Assembly (NCBI RefSeq): GCF_003963535.1
Contig: NZ_CP034539.1
Span: 6,138,001 to 6,202,000 of the forward strand
Reading direction: 5' to 3'
Length of the DNA stretch: 64,000 bases
Source of the DNA: Streptomyces cyaneochromogenes
GTDB taxonomy: Bacteria > Actinomycetota > Actinomycetes > Streptomycetales > Streptomycetaceae
A model generated the notes under the pieces. The model did not search any database and was not told the origin of the DNA. It saw only the letters and a program-made list of their open reading frames with translations. The position numbers and the translations under genes are program-made. Shown here piece after piece: positions 26,087 to 33,567 of the stretch. Position 1 is the stretch's first letter, and each line of letters starts with the position of its first letter.

Positions 26087-26158
26087 TCAAGCAGCACGAC
26101 CATGGCAGCCGGCGGGCCGGGTGCCATAGGTAAAGACGAAGGTCGGGTGCGTGAGCAT
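26087..26158 (-). CDS. Putative leader peptide with Phe-Val-Phe-Thr-Tyr
   Basis: A 23-codon ORF, MLTHPTFVFTYGTRPAGCHG then RAA and TGA. Two Phe and one Tyr codon lie in five positions, matching the end products of the downstream chorismate mutase. No ribosome site; CATACT (26170-26165) six bases before the ATG fits a -10 for a leaderless transcript starting at the ATG. From the Tyr codon a hairpin can form (TATGGCA at 26128-26122 with TGCCATG at 26107-26101). The enclosed CGGCCCG (26119-26113) could instead pair with CGGGCCG (26057-26051) in the terminator, acting as antiterminator. The pairing scheme is inferred. Confidence 0.6.
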   Translation of the reverse strand: MLTHPTFVFTYGTRPAGCHGRAA

Positions 26159-26258
26159 GGGGTCAGTATGCCGGGCCGGTCGGGGACGTCCAACCCGGTT
26201 CGCATCCTGAGACGGGGTGCCCCCTCGACGGCCGGGACCACCCCCACGGCCACCCCGG

Positions 26259-26264
26259 TAGAAT
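26259..26264 (+). promoter_or_regulatory. Possible -10 element of guaA
   Basis: TAGAAT, a TAnnnT hexamer 41 bases before the guaA start. No convincing -35 hexamer seen. Confidence 0.4.
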
Positions 26265-26304
26265 CGGCAGCACAGACCCCCGCCCAGCCGCCGGAAGGCA
26301 ACCC

Positions 26305-27888
26305 GTGTCACCAGCGACCCCCGCTGCCACCGCCGCCCCCGACACCGTCCTGGTCGTCGACTTCGGTGCGCAGTACGCCCAGCTCATCGCCCGTCGCGTC
26401 CGCGAGGCCCGGGTCTACAGCGAGATCGTGCCGAGCACCATGCCCGTCGAGGAGATGCTCGCCAAGAACCCGGCGGCGATCATCCTCTCCGGCGGCCCGT
26501 CGTCCGTGTACGAGGAGGGTGCCCCCCGCCTCGACCGCGCGATCTTCGAGGCCGGCGTCCCCGTCTTCGGTATGTGCTACGGCTTCCAGCTCATGGCGCA
26601 GAGCCTGGGCGGGACGGTCGACAACACCGGTTCGCGCGAGTACGGCCGTACCGACCTCCATGTGTCGAAGTCGTCCTCCACCCTCTTCGAGGGCACCCCG
26701 GCCGAGCAGCACGTGTGGATGTCGCACGGCGACGCCTGCTCCGCCGCCCCCGAGGGCTTCACCGTCACGGCGTCCACGGACGTCGTCCCGGTCGCCGCCT
26801 TCGAGGACGACGAGAAGAAGCTGTACGGCGTCCAGTACCACCCCGAGGTCATGCACTCCACGCACGGCCAGCAGGTGCTGGAGCACTTCCTGTACCGGGG
26901 CGCGGGCCTGAAGCCGGACTGGACCACCGGCAACGTCATCGAGGAGCAGGTCGCGGCCATCCGCGAGCAGGTCGGCGACAAGCGCGCCATCTGCGGGCTC
27001 TCCGGCGGCGTGGACTCCGCCGTCGCCGCCGCCCTCGTCCAGAAGGCCATCGGCGCCCAGCTGACCTGCGTGTACGTCGACCACGGCCTGATGCGCAAGG
27101 GCGAGACCGAGCAGGTCGAGAAGGACTTCGTGGCCGCGACCGGCGTACAGCTGAAGGTTGTGGACGCCGAGGAGCGGTTCCTCAAGGCGCTCGCCGGGGT
27201 CTCCGACCCCGAGGAGAAGCGGAAGATCATCGGCCGCGAGTTCATCCGGGTCTTCGAGCAGGCGCAGGCCGAGATCATCGCGGACGAGGGTCCGGCGGTG
27301 GAGTTCCTCGTCCAGGGCACCCTGTACCCCGACGTGGTCGAGTCCGGTGGCGGCACCGGCACCGCCAACATCAAGTCCCACCACAACGTCGGCGGGCTGC
27401 CGGAGGACCTCGAGTTCAAGCTGATCGAGCCGCTGCGCAAGCTGTTCAAGGACGAGGTGCGGATGGTCGGCCAGGAGCTCGGGCTCCCGGACGAGATCGT
27501 CCAACGCCAGCCCTTCCCGGGCCCCGGCCTGGGTATCCGGATCGTCGGCGAGGTGACGAAGGAGCGGCTCGACCTGCTCCGCGAGGCCGACGCCATCGCC
27601 CGCGAGGAGCTCACCGCTGCCGGGCTCGACCGTGACATCTGGCAGTGCCCGGTGGTGCTGCTCGCGGACGTCCGCAGCGTGGGCGTGCAGGGTGACGGGC
27701 GGACGTACGGCCACCCGATCGTCCTGCGGCCGGTGTCGAGCGAGGACGCGATGACCGCCGACTGGTCGAGGCTGCCGTACGACGTCCTGGCGCGGATCTC
27801 GACCCGGATCACCAACGAGGTGCGGGACGTCAACCGCGTCGTCGTCGACGTGACGTCGAAGCCGCCGGGGACGATCGAGTGGGAGTGA
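26305..27888 (+). CDS. guaA: GMP synthase (glutamine-hydrolysing)
   Basis: A 527-residue GMP synthase that aminates XMP to GMP using ATP and glutamine. Class I glutaminase domain at about 13-205: nucleophile Cys91 in FGMCYGFQLM and the His/Glu pair in VQYHPEVMHS. The ATP pyrophosphatase domain has the PP-loop GLSGGVDSAV near residue 232 and LTCVYVDHGLMRKGE. The C-terminal dimerisation domain ends in the conserved KPPGTIEWE. Full length, GTG start 8 bases after GGAAGG. It completes the guanine branch started by guaB; the two genes are 26 kb apart and not in one operon. Confidence 0.97.
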   Translation: MSPATPAATAAPDTVLVVDFGAQYAQLIARRVREARVYSEIVPSTMPVEEMLAKNPAAIILSGGPSSVYEEGAPRLDRAIFEAGVPVFGMCYGFQLMAQSLGGTVDNTGSREYGRTDLHVSKSSSTLFEGTPAEQHVWMSHGDACSAAPEGFTVTASTDVVPVAAFEDDEKKLYGVQYHPEVMHSTHGQQVLEHFLYRGAGLKPDWTTGNVIEEQVAAIREQVGDKRAICGLSGGVDSAVAAALVQKAIGAQLTCVYVDHGLMRKGETEQVEKDFVAATGVQLKVVDAEERFLKALAGVSDPEEKRKIIGREFIRVFEQAQAEIIADEGPAVEFLVQGTLYPDVVESGGGTGTANIKSHHNVGGLPEDLEFKLIEPLRKLFKDEVRMVGQELGLPDEIVQRQPFPGPGLGIRIVGEVTKERLDLLREADAIAREELTAAGLDRDIWQCPVVLLADVRSVGVQGDGRTYGHPIVLRPVSSEDAMTADWSRLPYDVLARISTRITNEVRDVNRVVVDVTSKPPGTIEWE

Positions 27889-27922
27889 GCCCCCTGGGAT
27901 TTACGGGCGGGCTTTACGGGCC

Positions 27923-28396
27923 TTATGTGCGCTTGATCGTGCGCAGGGGCTCGCCGGGCTGCCAGATCTGGACCACGAGGTACTTGTCGTCCTCGACGTA
28001 GGTCCGCACGACCTCGGTGAGCTCGGTACGGAAGAGGTGGAACGGCTCCGGCGGTTCCACCTCTTCGCTGTACCCGGCCTTCACCGCCGGGTCCTCCACC
28101 TCGATCGCCCGCCCGGCGATCCGTACGTCACCGCCGCCCATGGACTGCCCCTCGCCGGGGTTCGCCTGGAGTGCGAAACGCGGGTCGCGGCGCAGGTCGA
28201 GCGCCTTGACCGAGTCCGGCATCATGCCGAGCCACAGTTCGCCGCCCAGGAAACGGACCTCCAGGCCGGTGGTGCGCGGGGAGCCGTCCTTGCGCAGGGT
28301 GGCGAGGACGTGGTGGCTGAAGGCGCCGAAGCGATCCTCCGCGAGGCGGGCGAGTTCCGGTTCCGCCTCGGTGAAAGTTGCCCAGTTCGCTGTCAT
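27923..28396 (-). CDS. Pyridoxamine 5'-phosphate oxidase-family protein
   Basis: A 157-residue split-barrel flavin/F420-binding protein. It begins MTANWATFTEAEPELARLAEDRF and shows the family strand pattern HVLATLRKDGSPRTTGLEVRFLGGELWL, then RDPRFALQANP and a C-terminal YLVVQIWQPG. Actinobacteria have many such proteins using FMN, F420 or heme; the cofactor cannot be assigned. ATG start; divergent from the aldolase gene, converging on guaA. Confidence 0.8.
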   Translation of the reverse strand: MTANWATFTEAEPELARLAEDRFGAFSHHVLATLRKDGSPRTTGLEVRFLGGELWLGMMPDSVKALDLRRDPRFALQANPGEGQSMGGGDVRIAGRAIEVEDPAVKAGYSEEVEPPEPFHLFRTELTEVVRTYVEDDKYLVVQIWQPGEPLRTIKRT

Positions 28397-28465
28397 ACGG
28401 CGAGTGTGGCGTCGATACCCGACATCCGCTGTCTGGTTTCCGGGGCCGGGCGACGCGACGGGCGG

Positions 28466-28506
28466 GATCTTGAGATCTTGGGATCTTTACAGAACATCTC
28501 TGTTCT
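28466..28506. promoter_or_regulatory. Iterated GATCTT and AGAACA/TGTTCT palindrome
   Basis: Three GATCTT copies at exact 8-base steps (28466, 28474, 28482), then AGAACA-TCTC-TGTTCT (28491-28506). Located in the divergent promoter region of the oxidase-like and aldolase-like genes; a candidate operator with no known owner. Confidence 0.4.
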
Positions 28507-28562
28507 CCTGCGCTGACCGACGGTAGCTTCCGCCCCGTAAGCAACCCAGTGCTGGAGGACAC

Positions 28563-29369
28563 ATGCACGGGACGCCCCTCGGGCCCCTTCCGCCCTCGCC
28601 GCTGCCGACCGACCAGTTGCAGTTCGCGATGCCGCCGATGCACGAGTCCGTCGAGGACGAGCGCCGGCACCGCAAGGAACGGCTCGCGGGCGCGTTGCGG
28701 ATCTTCGGACGGCTCGGGTTCGAGGACGGGGTCTCGGGCCACATCACCGCGCGCGATCCCGAGTACACCGACTGCTTCTGGGTGAACCCGTTCGGGATGC
28801 CGTTCAAGCACGTCACCGTCAGCGACCTGGTCCTCGCCAACTCGGAGGGGCAGGTGATCGACGGCCGCTACCACGTGAACCAGGCCGCCTTCACCGTGCA
28901 CTCCCAGGTCCACGCCGCCCGCCCCGACGTCGTCGCGGTCGCCCACTGCCACTCGGTGCACGGGCGCGCGCTCGCGGCGCTGGGGGAGCTGCTGGACCCG
29001 ATCACCCAGGAGAGCTGTGCCTTCTACGAGGACCACGCGCTCTACGACACGTACTCGGGGGTGGCCGTCGACGCCGCGGAGGGCCACCGCATCGCCGCCG
29101 CGCTCGGCTCCCGCAAGGCGCTCGTCCTGCGCAACCACGGGCTGCTGACCGTCGGCGACTCGGTGGACGCGGCGGCCTGGTGGTTCCTGTCGATGGAACG
29201 GTCCTGCCAGGTCCAGTTGACGGCGAAGGCGGCGGGGCGTCCGGTGCTGATCGAGCATCGGCTGGCGGTGGCCACGTGGGAGCAGTTGGGTGGGGATCTG
29301 GTGGCGTGGATCAACTATCAGCCGTTGTGGCAGGACGTGAGCCGGAGCGAGCCGGATCTGTTGAGCTGA
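28563..29369 (+). CDS. Class II aldolase/adducin-family protein
   Basis: A 268-residue zinc-type class II aldolase/adducin domain protein. Residues that fit the metal site: the DVVAVAHCHSVHGRALAALG segment (two His) and the later LVLRNHGLLTVGDSV (His). SGHITARDPEYTDCFWVNPFG matches the phosphate/substrate loop. Relatives act on sugar phosphates (fuculose-1-phosphate, ribulose-5-phosphate) or are uncharacterised; the long N terminus before the domain (about 35 residues) is typical of the uncharacterised actinobacterial subgroup. ATG after TGGAGGAC. Confidence 0.82.
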   Translation: MHGTPLGPLPPSPLPTDQLQFAMPPMHESVEDERRHRKERLAGALRIFGRLGFEDGVSGHITARDPEYTDCFWVNPFGMPFKHVTVSDLVLANSEGQVIDGRYHVNQAAFTVHSQVHAARPDVVAVAHCHSVHGRALAALGELLDPITQESCAFYEDHALYDTYSGVAVDAAEGHRIAAALGSRKALVLRNHGLLTVGDSVDAAAWWFLSMERSCQVQLTAKAAGRPVLIEHRLAVATWEQLGGDLVAWINYQPLWQDVSRSEPDLLS

Positions 29370-29439
29370 CGGGTGTCCGTTGCGCTGACATATGTTCTTT
29401 GTGCTGATAGGTGTCCGTTGTGCTGACGGGTGTCCGTTG
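29364..29439. repeat. 19-bp tandem repeat, 4 units, starting at a stop codon
   Basis: Units at 29364, 29383, 29402 and 29421, consensus TGCTGACGGGTGTCCGTTG; unit 2 is the most diverged. The first unit contains the stop codon of the aldolase gene (29367-29369). Lies between convergent genes. Confidence 0.85.
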
Positions 29440-29468
29440 AGCCGAAGGTTGGTTCGCAAGCGCCGTGA

Positions 29469-30371
29469 TCAGAAACCCCGGAGGACGACCGCCTTCGTCA
29501 TCGCGAACTCCTCGTCCGTGAGTACGCCGTCCCGGTGCAGTTCCCCCAGCTCCCGCAGCCTGCGCAGCAGTACGTCGTGGTGGTCGGGCGGGGGCGGGGG
29601 CGTGGCCTGGGGCGGGACGGACGCCGTCGGCTGGGGGCGGTCGGTGTATTCGACGCCGGTGCGGGTGGACGGGTGCGGCAGGCGGGCGGTGACCGCGGTG
29701 GCGACCAGGGCGGTGAGCAGGTCGCGGCGGGTGTTGCCCCACAGGTCCAGGGCGTACGGGTCCTTCTCCGGCGGCAGTTTGGAGAACACCGTCTCGCGGG
29801 TCACGAACCGCAGGAAGCCGTCCTCGTAGCCGGAGTTGGGCAGCCACTCGACCTGGACGAGGTCGCCGACGTCGATGATCCGCGGGCCGGTCGCCCGTTT
29901 CACCCGGTCGGCGGTGTCGGACCAGTCGATCCGCACCTGGGTGCCGTCGAAGGAGACCGTGCCGTCGGAGGAGCGGACGGAGACCGGGACCGGTGGGCCG
30001 GGGAGGAGGTAGGTCTTGGTCGGCTCCTTGGGGATCTGGTCCAGGAGCAGCGCGTGGCGGATCTCCTCGGCGACGTACTCGGCGACCCCGGCGCGGTCGA
30101 CGTCCACCGCCAGCCGGTACGGATCCGCCGTGTCGGGCAGTCTGCCGCCGGTCGCGTGGAGCAGTGGGTCGGCGCCCTCACGCAGCCGTATCCGCAGCCG
30201 TCCGCGCTTGCGTTCGGGCTCGAAGACGATGCTCGCCACGGCCTCGAGGGGTACGGCGATCTCTCCGTACGTCTGCCGGAACAACGGCACGGAGCGGTGG
30301 AGTCCCGGCGTGATCCGGACCGTTGTGCCGTCGAAGGCCCAGGTCCCGTCGCGCTGGATGATCTCGGCCAT
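29469..30371 (-). CDS. DUF4429 protein with C-terminal SHOCT motif
   Basis: A 300-residue cytosolic protein. Two similar halves start IIQRDGTWAFDGTTVRITPG and VRSSDGTVSFDGTQVRIDWS, the DUF4429 pattern (a beta-rich PH-like domain repeated twice). A Pro-rich linker (TASVPPQATPPPPPDHH) leads to LLRRLRELGELHRDGVLTDEEFAMTKA, the SHOCT oligomerisation motif. No signal peptide or membrane helix. Function unknown. ATG start; transcribed away from the next membrane protein gene. Confidence 0.82.
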   Translation of the reverse strand: MAEIIQRDGTWAFDGTTVRITPGLHRSVPLFRQTYGEIAVPLEAVASIVFEPERKRGRLRIRLREGADPLLHATGGRLPDTADPYRLAVDVDRAGVAEYVAEEIRHALLLDQIPKEPTKTYLLPGPPVPVSVRSSDGTVSFDGTQVRIDWSDTADRVKRATGPRIIDVGDLVQVEWLPNSGYEDGFLRFVTRETVFSKLPPEKDPYALDLWGNTRRDLLTALVATAVTARLPHPSTRTGVEYTDRPQPTASVPPQATPPPPPDHHDVLLRRLRELGELHRDGVLTDEEFAMTKAVVLRGF

Positions 30372-30685
30372 ACGGGAATTCTCGCAGCCGGGTCAACTCG
30401 GGGGGTCGGTCGTCACCCGCGCCGAGTGGGCCTGGCGGGGGTGGGGAGGGCAGGGGGAAGCTGTGGGGCGGCGGTGGGGCGCGGGTGTGGGGCACAATTC
30501 GCTGTCGTTGCAGGGGAGTTGTCGGTGGGGCGGGTGTCCGGACGAGGGGTGGCCGGAATTCGTGGTGGCCGGTATCTGAGACGGGCTGCCGATCGGGGGG
30601 CAGTGAGGCTATAAGGCCATGAGGTGATTTGGTCATTCGGGTCGGGTCACTGGTCGTGAGGTTGTGGGGAAGGCGGGCGTCGGGC
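30372..30685. other. Divergent intergenic region
   Basis: 314 bp, very G-rich on the plus strand. Beyond an unremarkable TTGTCGGTG at 30520 without matching -10, no gene, hairpin or clear promoter identified. Confidence 0.4.
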
Positions 30686-31969
30686 ATGGCGGTGCAGGAG
30701 GCGGGGCAGGGAGGCGGCTCGGCAGCGGGCGGGCATGGGGGTGGCTGCAGCTGTGGGGACTGTCCGCACGGGGCGCGTGCGGGGCATCGGCGGGCGGTCG
30801 CCGAGTTCCTGGTGAAGCGGGACGGGTTCGCGGCCGGGCGGGGGCTTCCGGCTGCCGTGGCCCATTCGGCCTCGGCCTCCCGGCAGTGGGTCTCCGAGGA
30901 GTTGACGCAGTCCGCGGAACTGGTCGCGGCTCGGGGGAGGGCCGAGGGCGAGGCGTGGCTGGCGCGGCTGTGGCTTCGTACGGCGACGGTCGTGTGGGCT
31001 CTGGTCGTGGTGCTGCTGCTCGTGCAGGCGTTCACGGCGATCGGCGCGGGGTGGACGTCGGCGCGTACGGCCGGGCTGCTGGCGGCGCTGGTGACGGCCG
31101 GGGCGCTCACCGCGGCGTCGTGGCTCCACCGGGCTCGGGGTGGTGCGCTGGCGCCCGTCATCGGTGAGGACAACCGGCTGTCCACGTCGCGTGCGGTCGC
31201 CGGGGCGTGGGTGCTGTTCGTGGCGTATGCCGTGCTCGTGCTGGTGGGGCGGCTCGCGGCGGCGTCCGGGCACGGGGAGCGCGATGCGCTGATCGCCGGG
31301 CTTGAGCTCGGGCGGGCCGCGGGTGTGGTGACCGTGCTCGCCGTGGTGTGCGCGATCGCGGTGCTGGTGCGGCGGGTGGTCGGGGTGCGGGTGCTCGGGC
31401 AGAGGCTGCAGAAGGTGCGGGCGGATCGGCCCCGGGCGGCGGATCTGCTGACGGACGACTCGGGGCGGGGGGCGTTCGCGGACATCCAGTACGTCGTGAC
31501 CGGCGGGGTCGCGTTGCTGTTCGCGGCGGTGCGGTTGGCTCGGCGGCCGGATCAGTTGCCGGATCTGCCGTGGGGGTTGGCGGTGGTGGTGCTGATCTCG
31601 GCGGCGACGTATCTCGCCGGGAAGTACGCGGAGGGGGGTCGGCCGGTGATCCTCTCGGTGGTACGGGCGCGGGAGGCCGGGGATCTGGACGCGCCGATCC
31701 GTACGGGGGACGACGTCGAGATCCGGGGCGCCGGGTTTGTGCCGCCCGGGGCGCACGGGGCGGACCGGTTGTCGCGGGTGGTGGTGCGGGTCGGGGCGGT
31801 GCATGTGCGGGTGCCGTTGGTGCCGGTGGCCGGGGGGTTCAGCAACCCGACGGATGCGGTGCTTACGGTGCCGGTGCCTGCGGATGTGGAGCCGGGGCGG
31901 GTGGAGGTGCAGGTGGTTACTGCGGCGGGGGTGGAGACCAATCGGTACGTGATTGATGTGACTGAGTGA
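30686..31969 (+). CDS. Multi-pass membrane protein of unknown function
   Basis: A 427-residue protein. The N terminus is Gly-rich with a small Cys/His cluster (GGGCSCGDCPHG). About six membrane helices lie between residues 100 and 310 (for example VVWALVVVLLLVQAFTAIG and VVTVLAVVCAIAVLVRRVVG), and the last 100 residues form a soluble beta domain (DDVEIRGAGFVPPGAHGAD, ending NRYVIDVTE) resembling an IPT/TIG fold. No family assigned. The start is uncertain: ATG 30686 has a distant GGGGAAGG; TTG 30629, with GAGGTG directly upstream, would add 19 residues. Confidence 0.7.
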   Translation: MAVQEAGQGGGSAAGGHGGGCSCGDCPHGARAGHRRAVAEFLVKRDGFAAGRGLPAAVAHSASASRQWVSEELTQSAELVAARGRAEGEAWLARLWLRTATVVWALVVVLLLVQAFTAIGAGWTSARTAGLLAALVTAGALTAASWLHRARGGALAPVIGEDNRLSTSRAVAGAWVLFVAYAVLVLVGRLAAASGHGERDALIAGLELGRAAGVVTVLAVVCAIAVLVRRVVGVRVLGQRLQKVRADRPRAADLLTDDSGRGAFADIQYVVTGGVALLFAAVRLARRPDQLPDLPWGLAVVVLISAATYLAGKYAEGGRPVILSVVRAREAGDLDAPIRTGDDVEIRGAGFVPPGAHGADRLSRVVVRVGAVHVRVPLVPVAGGFSNPTDAVLTVPVPADVEPGRVEVQVVTAAGVETNRYVIDVTE

Positions 31970-31984
31970 CGGTTCGCTTTCGGT

Positions 31985-32194
31985 GGGTGGGGGTGGGCCG
32001 TGGGATGCCTGCGGCGGCCTGTGCGGCCTTGGTGGGGGTGCGCGTAGCGCCTGCGGGTGGGGTGTGGGTCGGGGCCGTGCCGGGGGGTGTCCGTCCTCGG
32101 ACCGGCGGTTGGGCTTAGGCCGGGAGGTGCTGCGTGTTGACGCCGGCCACTGCGGGCGGACACCCCCCGGCACGTCCCCTTCCCGCCGTACGCG
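31985..32194 (+). repeat. 210-bp dispersed palindromic element, copy 1
   Basis: Close copy of 40243-40450. Contains perfect 18-bp arms CGTGCCGGGGGGTGTCCG (32076-32093) and its complement (32157-32174), extendable to 23 bp with one mismatch, around 63 bases that fold further (GGCCGG/CCGGCC). No ORF conserved between copies, no transposase: MITE-like or structured RNA. Confidence 0.8.
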
Positions 32195-32231
32195 ACCGCC
32201 GGGTGCGTGGGGGTACGCGGCCACCTCTCGG

Positions 32232-32400
32232 CGCCGGTCCCGGCATTCCGGCCCGTTTGGCGTTTGAGGGCGAGGTGGCGCCATCCCCGGTGGGCCGTCA
32301 CCTCTGGACGCCGGTCCGGGCATTTCAGCCCGTCCGGCGTTTGAGGACGAGGCCCTTTCAGGGCCGAAGCGGGGGTCTGGGGGCGGCAGCCCCCAGGGAC
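32232..32400 (+). repeat. Streptomyces 3'-end repeat (GGCGTTTGAGGACGAGG type), two partial units
   Basis: Two related units, CCCGTTTGGCGTTTGAGGGC (32251) and CCCGTCCGGCGTTTGAGGAC (32330). The second continues with hairpins GGCCCT/AGGGCC (32351-32365) and CTGGGGGC/GCCCCCAG (32377-32396). A reverse-orientation relative is at 48585-48660. No other feature seen in the rest of the gap to 32659. Confidence 0.7.
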
Positions 32401-32659
32401 GGGACGGGTAGGGGCGGCGGGGGCGAGGAAAGGCTGGGGCGGCACGGGCGGCCCGCAAGGGCGGGCGAGCGATCCAATCCCACGCCAGCCACAGCGCTGG
32501 GGCGGCATTCTCCGACGGTGTCCGGTGTTGTCGTGGGGTTTCCTCTGGGCGGGGGGCGTCGGAAAATACGGGGCGGTACTGGATTGAGCGACGCAGCCAC
32601 TGCGTACGTATCGTTCTTCGAGGGGTCACGGCACGGCGGGCGAGAGGCGGCTACGGGCG

Positions 32660-33190
32660 ATGACTCACGGTATGCACACGGACACGCACTCCCCCTATCT
32701 CGACGGCGGCCGGGACTGGCGGGACACCGCCACCCGCTACGCACTCCTCCCGCTCCGCGTCTTCCTCGGCGTCACCTTCATCTACGCCGGCCTGGACAAA
32801 CTCACCGACAGCGCCTTCCTGAAGGACTCCGGTTCGGGGTCGATCGGCGACATGATGCGTGCCGTTCGTGATACCGCGGCCATCCCCGACATGGTCGACA
32901 TGGCTCTGGAGAGCCCCGTCGGTTTCGGCTACGCCATCGCCTTCGGTGAGCTGGCCGTCGGCATCGGCACGCTCATCGGGCTGCTCGCCCGTCTGGCGGC
33001 ACTCGGCGGTGCACTCATCTCGCTGAGTCTGTGGTTGACGGTGAGCTGGGCCTCCGATCCGTACTACTACGGCAATGACCTGGCCTATCTGATGGCCTGG
33101 CTGCCCCTCGTGCTCGCGGGTGCCCCCATGTTCTCCGTGGATGCCGCACTCCGTGCGCGGCGACGGCAGCGGGCGGGGGGCTATCGGTAG
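32660..33190 (+). CDS. DoxX-family membrane protein
   Basis: A 176-residue DoxX-type protein with four predicted membrane helices: ALLPLRVFLGVTFIYAGLDK (the family signature, residues 28-47), GYAIAFGELAVGIGTLIGLL, ARLAALGGALISLSLWLTVS and a last one near LAYLMAWLPLVLAGAPMF. DoxX relatives are membrane subunits linked to quinone or thiol redox. ATG; a second ATG four codons later is an alternative start. The stop codon coincides with the start of a 25-bp tandem repeat. Confidence 0.82.
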   Translation: MTHGMHTDTHSPYLDGGRDWRDTATRYALLPLRVFLGVTFIYAGLDKLTDSAFLKDSGSGSIGDMMRAVRDTAAIPDMVDMALESPVGFGYAIAFGELAVGIGTLIGLLARLAALGGALISLSLWLTVSWASDPYYYGNDLAYLMAWLPLVLAGAPMFSVDAALRARRRQRAGGYR

Positions 33191-33285
33191 CTCCGGTTGG
33201 CGGGACTGGCGGTAGTTCCGGTTGGTGGGGCTGCCGGCAGTTCCGGTTGGTGGGGCTGTTGGTGGCTTCGGTCGGTGGGGCTGTC
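33186..33285. repeat. 25-bp tandem repeat, 4 units, starting at a stop codon
   Basis: Units at 33186, 33211, 33236 and 33261, consensus GGTAGTTCCGGTTGGTGGGG then CTGTC. The first unit includes the TAG stop (33188-33190) of the DoxX gene. Convergent gap, as with the 19-bp repeat at 29364. Confidence 0.85.
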
Positions 33286-33315
33286 GGTGGTGGGTGCCTG
33301 GTGTCTGTCCGTGGA

Positions 33316-33567
33316 TCAGTGGGGGGCCTGCGGGTGTGGGTCGGGGGGTGTTGTAGTGGTTTCGTGGGGTGAGCGGCGGCGTTTGCGTATGCCTCGGGTC
33401 ACCGCCGCCACCATGCCCGCCAGGAACAGGCCGCCCACGACCAGTGGGATCACCACGAACCACGGTGTCTCCCAGGCGTCGCCCGCGTCGCCGACGTAGA
33501 TGATGCCCGTGAGGGTCAGGAACGTGCCGGCTACCAGCCTGCCGGGCTGGAACTCATGACGTAGCAC
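33316..33567 (-). CDS. Small membrane protein coupled to the PspC gene
   Basis: An 83-residue protein with two membrane helices (RLVAGTFLTLTGIIYVG and WFVVIPLVVGGLFLAGMVAAV) and a basic tail RGIRKRRR followed by a Thr/Pro/His-rich end. GTG start with GGAGGTGA upstream; it overlaps the 3' end of the upstream PspC gene by 14 bases, so translation is probably coupled. Likely an accessory membrane component of that module. Confidence 0.78.
   Translation of the reverse strand: MLRHEFQPGRLVAGTFLTLTGIIYVGDAGDAWETPWFVVIPLVVGGLFLAGMVAAVTRGIRKRRRSPHETTTTPPDPHPQAPH

Noticed and set aside
28491..28506. AGAACA-N4-TGTTCT resembling a glucocorticoid response element
   Set aside because: Spacer is 4 not 3 and bacteria lack such receptors; kept only as a generic palindrome.
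29364..29439. CRISPR-like array
   Set aside because: Direct tandem units without spacers, no cas genes nearby.
30520..30542. TTGTCGGTG as another damage promoter
   Set aside because: The base at the -10 position (GTCCGG) does not match TAnnnT.
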